A stretch of 64,000 nucleotides of DNA. Source: Annona cherimola. Taxonomy: Eukaryota; Streptophyta; Magnoliopsida; Magnoliales; Annonaceae. Position numbers and translations under genes: made by a program. Every line of letters begins with the position of its first letter. Within the stretch, counting starts at the first letter, position 1. The notes below the pieces were generated by a model, which saw only the letters and a list, made by a program, of their open reading frames with translations, did no database searches and was not told the DNA's origin. Shown here piece by piece: positions 1 through 9,485 of this stretch. The stretch covers positions 45,246,012 through 45,310,011 of the forward strand of contig CM059971.1 of NCBI GenBank assembly GCA_030490835.1, given 5' to 3'.

Positions 1-484
1 CCGTTCATTTCAAATTTTATCTCAATCCGATCTTTCTAGCTCAAACTATGATCATTTTAAGTTTTGAACGGTGATGATCAATTATCCTCAAAATTTTCAT
101 AATCTAATTTTCTTATGTGATTAAGCACAAAATTATGTGCTTTCCCCTTAATTTTCACCTTAATTCGTCTTAAGGTCATCAAGCTATGAATTTTCTAATA
201 TTTTCTCAACTTGGCTCTATAATTAGCCTCCTTATCTCCATTAATCACCTTATCAAATTTAATTAAATTTTTCATGGCATGGTAATATTTATCCATCCTC
301 ATTATGATATTTCAATCGTATTAAACCACATTACCTTAAATTGGTAAATTTATACAACATTCACACAAATGACCTAACTGCAAAAAAATCTTAAAATCAT
401 AAATAGTTCAATTATGAATACATTATTCATACATAAATCATTCAATGACATTTACATGATTTCTACTCGAATTAAGGTTTCACA
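1..484 (-). repeat. Tekay-type LTR fragment A
   Basis: This is the promoter-side end of a gypsy LTR lying in minus orientation. It aligns by eye with the right ends of the LTRs ending at 16887 and 19041 (the shared stretch about a C-C-G-T-T-C-A-T motif, then the terminal TTTCACA). The terminus at 484 is the complement of the TGTGA start typical of this LTR family. It joins abruptly to the middle of another LTR at 485, so this element inserted into LTR B. Its other end and target duplication lie left of the window. No coding potential is visible. Confidence 0.65.
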
Positions 485-813
485 TCTTCATTCCTTCACC
501 TGTCTATGGGTTTGGAAAATAAAATGTGAGTTGAAAACTCAAAAAGCAAGTTGTATATTTTTCAGGCAATTCATTTTGAAGGCAATATTCTTTAAAAGCA
601 TTTCTCTCAATTCAGTAGAGACACTGAGCAAGTAATCAACTACCTGCGGAGTAGAAACTTTTTCATAAACCTTTCATAAATATTTCATAAACATTGGATG
701 TGCAAATGCATCATTTCCATTCATGGCATTATCCTTCATGTGATGGTACGCTACCATGGGAAATATTCCTTCATGACATGATCTTTTCCATCCTTGGCGC
801 TGGACCTTCCGAT
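485..813 (-). repeat. Tekay-type LTR B, part 1
   Basis: This is the middle of a minus-oriented LTR, recognisable by the CACCTGTCTATGGG block and the following AAAATGTGAG block that recur at 12608, 19353 and 53898. The piece continues after the copia insertion at 9740. The short open frame at 414-635 spans the A/B junction and is not a gene. Confidence 0.65.
809..813. repeat. target site duplication, left copy (copia)
   Basis: CCGAT here matches CCGAC at 9740-9744 in four of five bases and directly flanks the TG...CA ends of the copia element. The single C-to-T difference fits decay after insertion. Confidence 0.75.
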
Positions 814-969
814 TGTTGGAAACATGAGGAAAACTAGCTAAATCTATATTTTGATGATTAACAAATCAATTTGAGAAAGTCTTGGCTACTAACAAGTTTG
901 TGAAATGTCTTAAGGAATATACATTTGAAGAAAATCTGGAATCTGGAAGGAATATCAAGTTGGAAGGCC

Positions 970-1694
970 AAGTCGTTCCCCAAGTCGACTCCAAGATCGA
1001 CTTCAAGAAGTCAAATCTGTCCAGAGCTGAAAAGGGGAGAAGAACAAGTGAAGTCGCAGGCCAAGTCGACTCCAGGTGCGACTTAGGAAACCAAGTCGCA
1101 GACGAAGTCGACTCCAGCATCGACTTCAAGCATCCAGAGTTGAAAAAGTGAAAACGGACATGACGAAGTCGCAGGCGAAGTCGACTCCAGGTGCGACTTG
1201 GGCGAAGTCGCAGACGAGGTCGACTCCAACTTCGACTTGAGGAGTTCAGACTTGAAGATTGAAGTTTCAATCTTATTCCAAGGATCCATTTGGAATTTAT
1301 CAAATCCAAATAAGATGCAAAGTTCATTCTCAAAAAGCAACTGAAGTTTCTTGAAGATCAAAAGCTAAGATTTATATTCAAAATTCAAATCAAGTCTATC
1401 AAGTCCAAAGCTAATCTTCAAGCTTATTCTAAATGAAGAAATATCCAAGTCATGAAGACCAATTTAACAAAGTACAAGCCAGTTCAAGAAGATCAAGGTG
1501 TTCTTGCAAAAGACCACGCCAAGTCGCAACCCAAGTCGACTCCAGGATCGACTTGAGTTGAGGACTGAAGGCCAAGTTGACCCAGACTCGGACTTGGAAA
1601 TCTGAAGAACTGGAGTCGCACACGAAGTCGACTCCAGGTGCGACTTGGAAGCCAAGTCGCAGGCCAAGTCGACTCCACATGCGACTTGGGTCGC
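970..1694. repeat. AAGTCG/CGACTT dyad-repeat array in copia U3
   Basis: About nine short units follow the plan AAGTCGACTCC, a few variable bases, then CGACTT, so each unit is an imperfect inverted repeat around a GTCGAC palindrome. They form two blocks (970-1240 and about 1515-1694) upstream of the TATA box. The same array occurs at 8155-8879 in the 3' LTR and in both LTRs of the minus copia, so it belongs to the family's promoter region. Confidence 0.8.
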
Positions 1695-1772
1695 AACGGT
1701 CGGAATTAATTCGAACGTTGGCGCATTAAATGCGCGCCACCTACCTTCTAACGTTCGGATTCCCTCCAAAAT

Positions 1773-1780
1773 TATAAATA
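1773..1780 (+). promoter_or_regulatory. TATA box of 5' LTR (copia)
   Basis: TATAAATA stands 959 bp into the LTR, downstream of the dyad array. Genomic RNA would be expected to start about 30 bp further on. The 3' LTR carries the same box at the same offset. Confidence 0.7.
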
Positions 1781-2100
1781 GCATTCATGGTGGACGAGGG
1801 AAGTAGCTGAGAATCATTAAGTGTGCATAACTACTATATTCAAGAGCTCTAAAGAGATCAAGCCATTCAAAAAGGAAGAACTTCACTTCAAGTTGCAAGA
1901 GCTATATTTCAGAATCTTCAAAGCCATTACAACAAGTTCTTCTCTGCGCCAAAACTGCTACTGCACAACAGTAAAGTGTAGTTTTCTTATTGTTTCATTT
2001 GTTTGTGTTGAACTTGATTTAGTTTGAGGAACTAAGATCAAGTGTAAGCAAAGTAGTGTGTGATTGGAGTGTAACTCATCACTTACTTGTGCTGTAATTT

Positions 2101-2300
2101 GTTGATGCCCCCTAGAGCTAGAATCTAGAAGAGAGCAAGAGGCTCTAGTTGTTGATGCCCCCTAGAGCTAGAATCTAGAAGAGAGCAAGAGGCTCTAGTT
2201 GTTGATGCCCCCTAGAGCTAGAATCTAGAAGAGAGCAAGAGGCTCTAGTTGTTGATGCCCCCTAGAGCTAGAATCTAGAAGAGAGCAAGAGGCTCTAATT
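2101..2300 (+). repeat. 4 x 50-bp tandem repeat in copia R/U5
   Basis: Four head-to-tail 50-bp units begin GTTGATGCCCCCTAGAGC and end in GGCTCTAGTT (last unit GGCTCTAATT). Each unit contains two small inverted repeats (CTAGAGCTAG and the TCTAGA centre). The 3' LTR also has four units, whereas the minus copia LTRs have one. Confidence 0.9.
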
Positions 2301-2556
2301 GTATTCGTGGAATGCAATAAGTGGAACCCAAGTCACAAGGTGTGTGAGCTTGGAAGAGTGGAGTAGGGAGGTTGCCCGAACCACTATAAAAATTTGCGTC
2401 TATTTTATTTCTGCTTTCTATATTGCTTTGCTCTCCATTTTGTTTCTTCATTTAAGGGGATTGAACTCACAAGGGGATAAGTTACCGAAGAAATTTTTAA
2501 GAACCCAATTCACCCCTCCCCTCTTGGGTTTTGCCATCAATTCGGGACCCAACAAG

Positions 2557-2568
2557 TGGTATCAGAGC
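2557..2568 (+). other. Primer-binding site (initiator Met tRNA)
   Basis: TGGTATCAGAGC, two bases after the 5' LTR, is complementary to the 3' end of plant initiator Met tRNA and would prime minus-strand DNA synthesis. Confidence 0.9.
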
Positions 2569-2602
2569 AGGTCTTTGAATTGAACCAGAGAGATCCAACC
2601 AT

Positions 2603-4456
2603 ATGGCATCCCAATCTACTTCCGTTCCCGCTTTTGCCGAGGGCCAATCTTTTACAAGGCCACCATTGTTTGATGGGAGCAACTTTGGCTATTGGAAGCT
2701 TCGTATGAAGCAACTCATTATGGCTACCGATATGGACTCTTGGATTGCAATCCAAGACGGTGTAATCTTGCCTATAGATGAAAGAGCTTCCAAGTGGACC
2801 GAAGAGGAAGTAAGAACTGTAAAGAGCAATGCTAAGGCAATGAACTCACTATTTTGTGCTCTTACAGCTTCCGAGTATGATAGAGTATCTTCTTGTATAA
2901 CTGCTAAAGAAATATGGGATACTCTAACATCTATCTATGAAGGAACCTCCCAAGTCCAAGGGACTAGGAGAAATATTTTGATAGGAGAGTTGGAAAGTTT
3001 TAGAATGCTAGACACTGAAAATATTACTGAAATGTTTGCAAGATTTTCTAAGATTACTAATGCTCTCAAAGGTCTTGGAAAAGCTATCTCTGAATCCGAA
3101 CAGGTGATGAAGATACTAAGAGCTCTACCGGATTCATGGACTCCAAAGATTACAGCTATTGAAGAAGCCAAGGACCTAAACACTTTGAAGCTAGAAGATC
3201 TCATTAGCTCATTGATGTCACATGAGCTAATTAAGAAAAGAAACGAGGACAATCACAAAGGGAAGAGAACCATTGCACTCAAGGCCACTCACAACTCAGA
3301 TAGTTCCACCTCTTCATCTCATAACGATAATGAAGACATTGCACTTCTCACTTGCAAATTCCGAAAGTTTGTGAGAAAAGAAAGTAACTTCAGAGATCTC
3401 AAAGAAAGACCACGACGAGTGAAGAAGAATGAGCAAACCAAATGCTATAGATGCGGGGGCGTAGGACATATGCAAACTCGATGTCCTACACCGGAAGAAA
3501 GGCCAAAGGAGAATCATGAAGGCAGAAAATATCAAAGGCCAAAGGGAAGAGGCATGTACGTCAATGAGGAGATATCATCAACATGCAGCTCTTCAACCGA
3601 TGAAAACGAGGCAGCAAATTGCGCTAGAATATGCTGCATAGCACAAATTGAACAAGAGGAGAATCTGCTATGCTTGAACACAACGGAAGTTCTGGAAGAT
3701 CAATCCACCTCAACAAAGTACACTGAAAGTGAAGAGGTAACTTCCAAACCTTGTCATTCTCAATCAAGTTATTCTTCTTTTCATGATTGCCTCAAGTGTG
3801 CTGAATTAGAAGAACTACAAACTGCCTATGATTCATTATATGAGGAAATCAAAAAGCTAGGAAACAAGTTGTCCTCAAAGAAACAACAATGCAACTTTGC
3901 TATTATTGAAAATGGAAAAATGGCTGAAAAATCAACAAAACTGAAAGAAGAAAATGAATCATTGTTGAAAGAAGTAGAGAAGCTGAAAAAGGAGAACAAA
4001 TCCTTAAATGAATCATTAGCAAAGTTCTCTAATCCAGGAGAAAGTGTAAAGATGTTTCTAAACATGACTGCTCAAACGGATAAAAGAGGCCTTGGATATT
4101 ATACTTTTGAGCAAAAAGAAAGTGGCAAATCTAATGTGCCAAAACTTGGAAAATATCAAACCAAAACTGCACCTATATACAAGCCACAAAGGAAAAATGT
4201 TATGTGGACTAGAAGGCCAACATTTGAACCAAAATATACTTGGAGGCCTACTCCTAGATTACCAATGGCTTGCAACTTTTGCAACAAAATGGGTCATAAA
4301 GTTTATAAGTGTAACTTTAAGAGATTATTTGACCAAGGTGCAAAATTAGTTTGGATTCCAAGGAACACAAGATTTGGACTTTCTAAGTTGGAACAACAAA
4401 GGTTGAATAATATTACTAACCCAAATGGACCCATAAAATGGGTACCAAAAAGATAA
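2603..4456 (+). CDS. gag: Copia Gag polyprotein (617 aa)
   Basis: This is the capsid/nucleocapsid protein that would package element RNA in cytoplasmic virus-like particles. The ATG at 2603 lies 35 bases after the primer site and is the first good start. Residues about 20-210 form the UBN2-type copia Gag domain (a W-K-L-R-M start, then an AKEIWDTL block). A CCHC knuckle ([14 protein letters not shown]) is at residues 281-294. A long charged heptad-like region, probably coiled coil, covers about 399-475. A second knuckle ([14 protein letters not shown]) is at 557-570. The frame is uninterrupted and ends in TAA. Pol follows in a different frame. The minus copia carries a colinear but broken copy. 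Confidence 0.93.
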   Translation: MASQSTSVPAFAEGQSFTRPPLFDGSNFGYWKLRMKQLIMATDMDSWIAIQDGVILPIDERASKWTEEEVRTVKSNAKAMNSLFCALTASEYDRVSSCITAKEIWDTLTSIYEGTSQVQGTRRNILIGELESFRMLDTENITEMFARFSKITNALKGLGKAISESEQVMKILRALPDSWTPKITAIEEAKDLNTLKLEDLISSLMSHELIKKRNEDNHKGKRTIALKATHNSDSSTSSSHNDNEDIALLTCKFRKFVRKESNFRDLKERPRRVKKNEQTKCYRCGGVGHMQTRCPTPEERPKENHEGRKYQRPKGRGMYVNEEISSTCSSSTDENEAANCARICCIAQIEQEENLLCLNTTEVLEDQSTSTKYTESEEVTSKPCHSQSSYSSFHDCLKCAELEELQTAYDSLYEEIKKLGNKLSSKKQQCNFAIIENGKMAEKSTKLKEENESLLKEVEKLKKENKSLNESLAKFSNPGESVKMFLNMTAQTDKRGLGYYTFEQKESGKSNVPKLGKYQTKTAPIYKPQRKNVMWTRRPTFEPKYTWRPTPRLPMACNFCNKMGHKVYKCNFKRLFDQGAKLVWIPRNTRFGLSKLEQQRLNNITNPNGPIKWVPKR

Positions 4457-4460
4457 GAAT

Positions 4461-4478
4461 TATTTGTTCATTTTTCAG
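4461..4478 (+). promoter_or_regulatory. Possible 3' splice acceptor between gag and pol
   Basis: Directly after the gag stop a T-rich stretch ends in TTTTTCAG at 4471-4478, followed by the pol frame. The minus copia keeps TATTTTTCAG at the same place although the flanking bases differ. A spliced pol message is one explanation for gag and pol being in different frames; frameshifting is the other. No transcript data are available here. Confidence 0.35.
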
Positions 4479-7400
4479 ATTTGTTTAAAGGCAAAGGCAA
4501 ACAATATATGGTTCATGGACAACGGTTGTTCAAGGCACATGACCGGAGAAAGGAGTCTATTTCACAAGCTTAAGCCTTGCAACGATGGAACGGTTGCCTT
4601 TGGCAATAATGAGAAAGGTAAAATAAAAGGTAAAGGAAATATTTACAGTAGCTCAAATGCATGCATGGAGGATGTTTTGTTTGTTGAAGGACTCAAGCAT
4701 AACTTAATGAGCATTAGCCAATTATGTGATAAAGGATATAAAGTTGTGTTTGAATCATCTATATGTAATGTATTTGATGGTGAGCATATCATGTTTAGTG
4801 GAAGAAGACATGGAAATGTATATTTGGTTTCACTTGATGAACTAGATGGTCAATGTCTAATGGCCATTGAAAATGATCCATGGGTTTGGCATAAAAGACT
4901 TGGACATGTGAATATGTCAAACATAAAGACCCTATGGAAAAAGAGTTTGGTAGAAGGCTTGCCAAAGTTAAAATATGACAAAGACAAAATTTGCAAGGCA
5001 TGTCAATTATCTAAACAACCAAAGATGTCTTTTTCTACCAAAAAGGAGATTTCCACCACAAGGTCACTTGAATTGCTACACATGGATTTATATGGACCAT
5101 CCGACATTTTAACCATTGGTGGAAAGAAATATGTATTTGTTATTGTAGATGACTTTTCAAGATTCACATGGATAATTCTCTTAGCTAGCAAAGATGAAGC
5201 CTTCTCTATGTTTTCAACTTTTGTAAACTTGGTGGAAAATGAAAAACAAAGTACTATTATGTCTATAAGAAGTGACCATGGTGGTGAATTTGAGAACAAA
5301 CGATTCATAGAATTATGTAATGAAAAAGGAATTCATCACACATTTTCTGCACCAAGGACTCCACAACAAAATGGAGTAGTTGAAAGGAAAAACAGAACTA
5401 TACAAGAGATGGCTAGAACAATGCTAAATGAGAGCAAATTATCCAAGAAGTTTTGGGGTGAAGCTGTAAGTACAGCTTGTCATGTATTAAACCGTGTTAC
5501 CATTAGAGCTATCTTAAAAAAGACCCCATATGAGCTATGGAAAGGAAGGAAACCAAACATATCTTATTTTCATGCCTTTGGATGCACATGTTATGTTCTG
5601 AACAATGGAAAAACCAACTTGGGAAAACTAGATGCTAAAAGTGATGAGGCAATATTCCTTGGTTATTCATCAAATAGCAAAGCATATAGAGTTTTCAATA
5701 AACGAAACCAAGTTGTAGAAGAATCCATACATGTTGTTTTTGATGAAACTAACACATGCTTCAAAAGAAGAGATGATTTAAGTGATGCAGATGAGATTAC
5801 AAGCAATCTTGAAAAATTGCATATGGAAAAGCAAGAAGAATCCATGGAGGAAAGGGTAAGTGAAGGTAACAATTCCTATAAACCTCCAACTGATTTAAAA
5901 TTCAATCATGCACATCCAATTGAGCAAGTTATAGGAAATGTGTATGAAGGTGTAAAAACTAGAAGGTCAAAGCAAAATGTGTGTGGACAATATGCTTTTG
6001 TATCCAAGATTGAACCTTCTAATATTGAACAAGCTCTTGATGATGAAAACTGGATTATAGCAATGCAAGAAGAGCTAAATCAATTTGAAAGAAATCAAGT
6101 TTGGCACCTTGTTCCTAGACCAAATGATTGTACTATTATTGGCACCAAGTGGGTCTTTAGGAACAAATTAGATGAAAGTGGACTTGTAGTGAGGAACAAA
6201 GCTAGACTTGTGGCAAAAGGATACTCACAAGAAGAAGGAATAGATTTTGAAGAATCCTATGCCCCGGTTGCTAGATTAGAGGCAATTCGCATCTTACTAG
6301 CTTTTGCATCTCACATGAACTTTAAATTGTTTCAAATAGATGTCAAAAGTGCATTTCTGAATGGTTATATAAATGAAGAGGTGTATGTAGAACAACCACC
6401 TGGATTTGAGAAAAAAGATCAATCTAAATTTGTATACAAGCTAACCAAAGCATTATATGGATTAAAACAAGCTCCAAGAGCTTGGTATGATAGACTAAGC
6501 AAATTTCTGATTAATCATGATTTTCAAAAAGGAAATGTAGACACAACTTTGTTTATCAAGTACAATGGAAAGGATATATTGATCATTCAGATTTATGTAG
6601 ATGATATTATTTTTGGTGCTACTAATGAAACTCTTTGCCAAGAATTTTCTGAGCTTATGCAGAAAGAATTTGAAATGAGCATGATGGGAGAGCTCAATTT
6701 CTTCCTTGGACTGCAAATCAAGCAACTAAATGAAGGAATCTTCATAAACCAGTCCAAATACATTAAAGAGATGCTCAAGAAGTTTGGCATGGAGAATAGC
6801 AAAGGAGCAAACACGCCCATGAGCTCTACAATCAAGCTTGACAAAGATGAGAAGGGCAAAGTAGTTGATTTAAAATTGTATAGAAGCATGATAGGTTCCT
6901 TATTGTATTTAACTGCTTCTAGGCCAGATATTTTGTTTAGTGTGTGTATGTGCTCTAGATTTCAATCATGCCCAAAAGAAACACACTTGGTAGCTGTGAA
7001 AAGAATCTTTAGATATCTAGTAGACACTACCAATTTAGGACTATGGTATCCAAAGGGCTCTAATTTTGATCTAATCGGCTACTCGGATGCGGATTTTGCT
7101 GGTTACAAAGTAGATAGAAAAAGCACTAGTGGAACATGTCAGTTTCTTGGAAGCATGTTGGTTTCATGGTTTTCAAGAAAACAAACTAGTATTGCTCTAT
7201 CTACGGCGGAAGCCGAATACATTGCCGCCGGGAGCTGTTGTGCTCAATTACTTTGGATGAAACAGCAACTTAGGGACTATGGCATGGATTTTAAAGATAT
7301 ACCTATCAAATGTGATAATACTAGTGCCATATGTCTAGCCAAAAATCCAGTGTTGCATTCTAGGACCAAACATATAGATCTTAGACACCATTTCATTAGA

Positions 7401-7538
7401 GAACATGTAGAAAATCATGACATATGTTTGGAATTTGTTAGAACTGAGGATCAAGTTGCAGACATTTTTACTAAACCCCTAGCAAGAGAAGCATTCTATA
7501 AAATTAGAAATAACATGGGAATGATTGAGCTCACCTAA
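4464..7538 (+). CDS. pol: Copia Pol polyprotein (about 1024 codons)
   Basis: This polyprotein processes itself, copies element RNA and integrates the DNA. The frame has no ATG at its left end (4464 is TTG), so it is probably reached by frameshift or splicing from gag. Order: retropepsin with D at residue 19 in D-N-G-C instead of the usual D-S-G-C; the H-H-C-C zinc region of GAG-pre-integrase (about 142-190); the DDE integrase core ([16 protein letters not shown], then [10 protein letters not shown]); reverse transcriptase with intact YVDD, Asp 713-714; and RNase H with SDADFAG, TAEAEY and CDNTSA motifs. No stop or frameshift interrupts it. The D-S to D-N change may weaken the protease; otherwise the protein looks functional. 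Confidence 0.93.
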   Translation: MFIFQICLKAKANNIWFMDNGCSRHMTGERSLFHKLKPCNDGTVAFGNNEKGKIKGKGNIYSSSNACMEDVLFVEGLKHNLMSISQLCDKGYKVVFESSICNVFDGEHIMFSGRRHGNVYLVSLDELDGQCLMAIENDPWVWHKRLGHVNMSNIKTLWKKSLVEGLPKLKYDKDKICKACQLSKQPKMSFSTKKEISTTRSLELLHMDLYGPSDILTIGGKKYVFVIVDDFSRFTWIILLASKDEAFSMFSTFVNLVENEKQSTIMSIRSDHGGEFENKRFIELCNEKGIHHTFSAPRTPQQNGVVERKNRTIQEMARTMLNESKLSKKFWGEAVSTACHVLNRVTIRAILKKTPYELWKGRKPNISYFHAFGCTCYVLNNGKTNLGKLDAKSDEAIFLGYSSNSKAYRVFNKRNQVVEESIHVVFDETNTCFKRRDDLSDADEITSNLEKLHMEKQEESMEERVSEGNNSYKPPTDLKFNHAHPIEQVIGNVYEGVKTRRSKQNVCGQYAFVSKIEPSNIEQALDDENWIIAMQEELNQFERNQVWHLVPRPNDCTIIGTKWVFRNKLDESGLVVRNKARLVAKGYSQEEGIDFEESYAPVARLEAIRILLAFASHMNFKLFQIDVKSAFLNGYINEEVYVEQPPGFEKKDQSKFVYKLTKALYGLKQAPRAWYDRLSKFLINHDFQKGNVDTTLFIKYNGKDILIIQIYVDDIIFGATNETLCQEFSELMQKEFEMSMMGELNFFLGLQIKQLNEGIFINQSKYIKEMLKKFGMENSKGANTPMSSTIKLDKDEKGKVVDLKLYRSMIGSLLYLTASRPDILFSVCMCSRFQSCPKETHLVAVKRIFRYLVDTTNLGLWYPKGSNFDLIGYSDADFAGYKVDRKSTSGTCQFLGSMLVSWFSRKQTSIALSTAEAEYIAAGSCCAQLLWMKQQLRDYGMDFKDIPIKCDNTSAICLAKNPVLHSRTKHIDLRHHFIREHVENHDICLEFVRTEDQVADIFTKPLAREAFYKIRNNMGMIELT

Positions 7539-7557
7539 GTAACAAAACAACAAATGC

Positions 7558-7668
7558 TATAACAAGTGGTATCAGCTGGTAAATCAAGTGGTATAAAGTC
7601 TAACAAGTAATACCAAGTGGTATCAAGTTTTCAACAATTGGTATCATATCCCACAAGTAGTATCTAAA
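7558..7668 (+). repeat. PBS-like short repeats after pol
   Basis: Six degenerate copies of a CAAGTGGTATC-like motif stand about 20 bp apart (about 7562, 7583, 7602, 7612, 7633 and 7652). The first matches the LTR/PBS junction at 2551 for 15 bases (AACAAGTGGTATCAG). This run is not seen in the minus copia, which holds an ORF in this interval. Confidence 0.6.
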
Positions 7669-7688
7669 ATTAGGATAAGCATAAACTC

Positions 7689-7780
7689 AGGGGGAGCACC
7701 CATTTAGGGGGAGCTAACCCACCTATCTCTTTGATTACCCTCTAATCTTTTTGATATATTGACAAAAAGGGGGAGAGAGA
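7689..7780 (+). other. Upstream polypurine-tract-like motifs
   Basis: AGGGGGAG occurs at 7689 and 7706, and AAAAAGGGGGAGAGAGA at 7764-7780. The last is nearly identical to the true polypurine tract at 7985 and has a counterpart in the minus copia at 37991-38004, so a second tract is conserved in this family. Confidence 0.55.
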
Positions 7781-7984
7781 TTTAAGGAGAAGAAAAGTAT
7801 TTGAGTTGAAAAATTGAGTATAAGTCTTTATGATTAAAAGGAAGAGAAGAGTAAGAATGGGGAGAAGAGTTGGATATGTATATGCTTAAATGAATGCTTT
7901 GAATGTTTGCATGATTTCATAATGCAATATGAGCATATTTATTTAAATGAAAGGTATCCACTCAAATCGGTTTTGTCAATCATC

Positions 7985-7998
7985 AAAAAGGGGGAGAT
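7985..7998 (+). other. Polypurine tract of plus copia
   Basis: AAAAAGGGGGAGAT abuts the 3' LTR and would prime plus-strand DNA synthesis. The 200 bp upstream is AT-rich and non-coding. Confidence 0.88.
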
Positions 7999-8957
7999 TG
8001 TTGGAAACATGAGGAAAACTAGCTAAATCTATATTTTGATGATTAACAAATCAATTTGAGAAAGTCTTGGCTACTAACAAGTTTGTGAAATGTCTTAAGG
8101 AATATACATTTGAAGAAAATCTGGAATCTGGAAGGAATATCAAGTTGGAAGGCCAAGTCGTTCCCCAAGTCGACTCCAAGATCGACTTCAAGAAGTCAAA
8201 TCTGTCCAGAGCTGAAAAGGGGAGAAGAACAAGTGAAGTCGCAGGCCAAGTCGACTCCAGGTGCGACTTAGGAAACCAAGTCGCAGATGAAGTCGACTCC
8301 ATCATCGACTTCAAGCATCCAGAGTTGAAAAAGTGAAAACGGACATGACGAAGTCGCAGGCGAAGTCGACTCCAGGTGCGACTTGGGCGAAGTCGCAGAC
8401 GAGGTCGACTCCAACTTCGACTTGAGGAGTTCAGACTTGAAGATTGAAGTTTCAATCTTATTCCAAGGATCCATTTGGAATTTATCAAATCCAAATAAGA
8501 TGCAAAGTTCATTCTCAAAAAGCAACTGAAGTTTCTTGAAGATCAAAAGCTAAGATTTATATTCAAAATTCAAATCAAGTCTATCAAGTCCAAAGCTAAT
8601 CTTCAAGCTTATTCTAAATGAAGAAATATCCAAGTCATGAAGACCAATTTAACAAAGTACAAGCCAGTTCAAGAAGATCAAGGTGTTCTTGCAAAAGACC
8701 ACGCCAAGTCGCAACCCAAGTCGACTCCAGGATCGACTTGAGTTGAGGACTGAAGGCCAAGTTGACCCAGACTCGGACTTGGAAATTTGAAGAACTGGAG
8801 TCGCACACGAAGTCGAATCCAGGTGCGACTTGGAAGCCAAGTCGCAGGCCAAGTCGACTCCACATGCGACTTGGGTCGCAACGGTCGGAATTAATTCGAA
8901 CGTTGGCGCATTAAATGCGCGCCACCTACCTTCTAACGTTCGGATTCCCTCCAAAAT

Positions 8958-8965
8958 TATAAATA
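8958..8965 (+). promoter_or_regulatory. TATA box of 3' LTR (copia)
   Basis: TATAAATA at offset 959 from the LTR start, as in the 5' LTR. It could drive transcription into the flanking LTR B. Confidence 0.6.
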
Positions 8966-9285
8966 GCATTCATGGTGGACGAGGGAAGTAGCTGAGAATC
9001 ATTAAGTGTGCATAACTACTATATTCAAGAGCTCTAAAGAGATCAAGCCATTCAAAAAGGAAGAACTTCACTTCAAGTTGCAAGAGCTATATTTCGGAAT
9101 CTTCAAAGCCATTACAACAAGTTCTTCTCTGCGCCAAAACTGCTACTACACAACTGTAAAGTGTAGTTTTCTTATTGTTTCATTTGTTTGTGTTGAACTT
9201 GATTTAGTTTGAGGAACTAAGATCAAGTGTAAGCAAAGTAGTGTGTGATTGGAGTGTAACTCATCACCTACTTGTGCTGTAATTT

Positions 9286-9485
9286 GTTGATGCCCCCTAG
9301 AGCTAGAATCTAGAAGAGAGCAAGAGGCTCTAGTTGTTGATGCCCCCTAGAGCTAGAATCTAGAAGAGAGCAAGAGGCTCTAGTTGTTGATGCCCCCTAG
9401 AGCTAGAATCTAGAAGAGAGCAAGAGGCTCTAGTTGTTGATGCCCCCTAGAGCTAGAATCTAGAAGAGAGCAAGAGGCTCTAATT
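9286..9485 (+). repeat. 4 x 50-bp tandem repeat, 3' LTR copy
   Basis: Same four 50-bp units as at 2101-2300. Because both LTRs have four, the expansion predates this insertion. Confidence 0.9.

Larger units (their letters stand above)
814..2554 (+). repeat. 5' LTR of plus copia
   Basis: It starts TGTTGG and ends CCAACA, and is the same length as the 3' LTR. The upstream half holds dyad repeats built on AAGTCG/CGACTT. A TATA box lies at 1773. A 4 x 50 bp tandem repeat fills 2101-2300. The open frames in this LTR on both strands (for example 866-1333) are translations of the repeats, not genes. Confidence 0.93.

Noticed and set aside
866..1333. Open frames on both strands in the copia LTRs (also 1464-1784, 36602-36964, 37252-37593)
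   Set aside because: They translate the AAGTCG/CGACTT dyads, overlap one another on both strands and recur wherever the LTR does.
2101..2300. CRISPR-like array
   Set aside because: The units are contiguous 50-bp tandem copies with no unique spacers, inside a plant retrotransposon LTR.
2557..2568. tRNA gene
   Set aside because: Only the 12-base complement of a tRNA 3' end is present, as expected for a primer-binding site.
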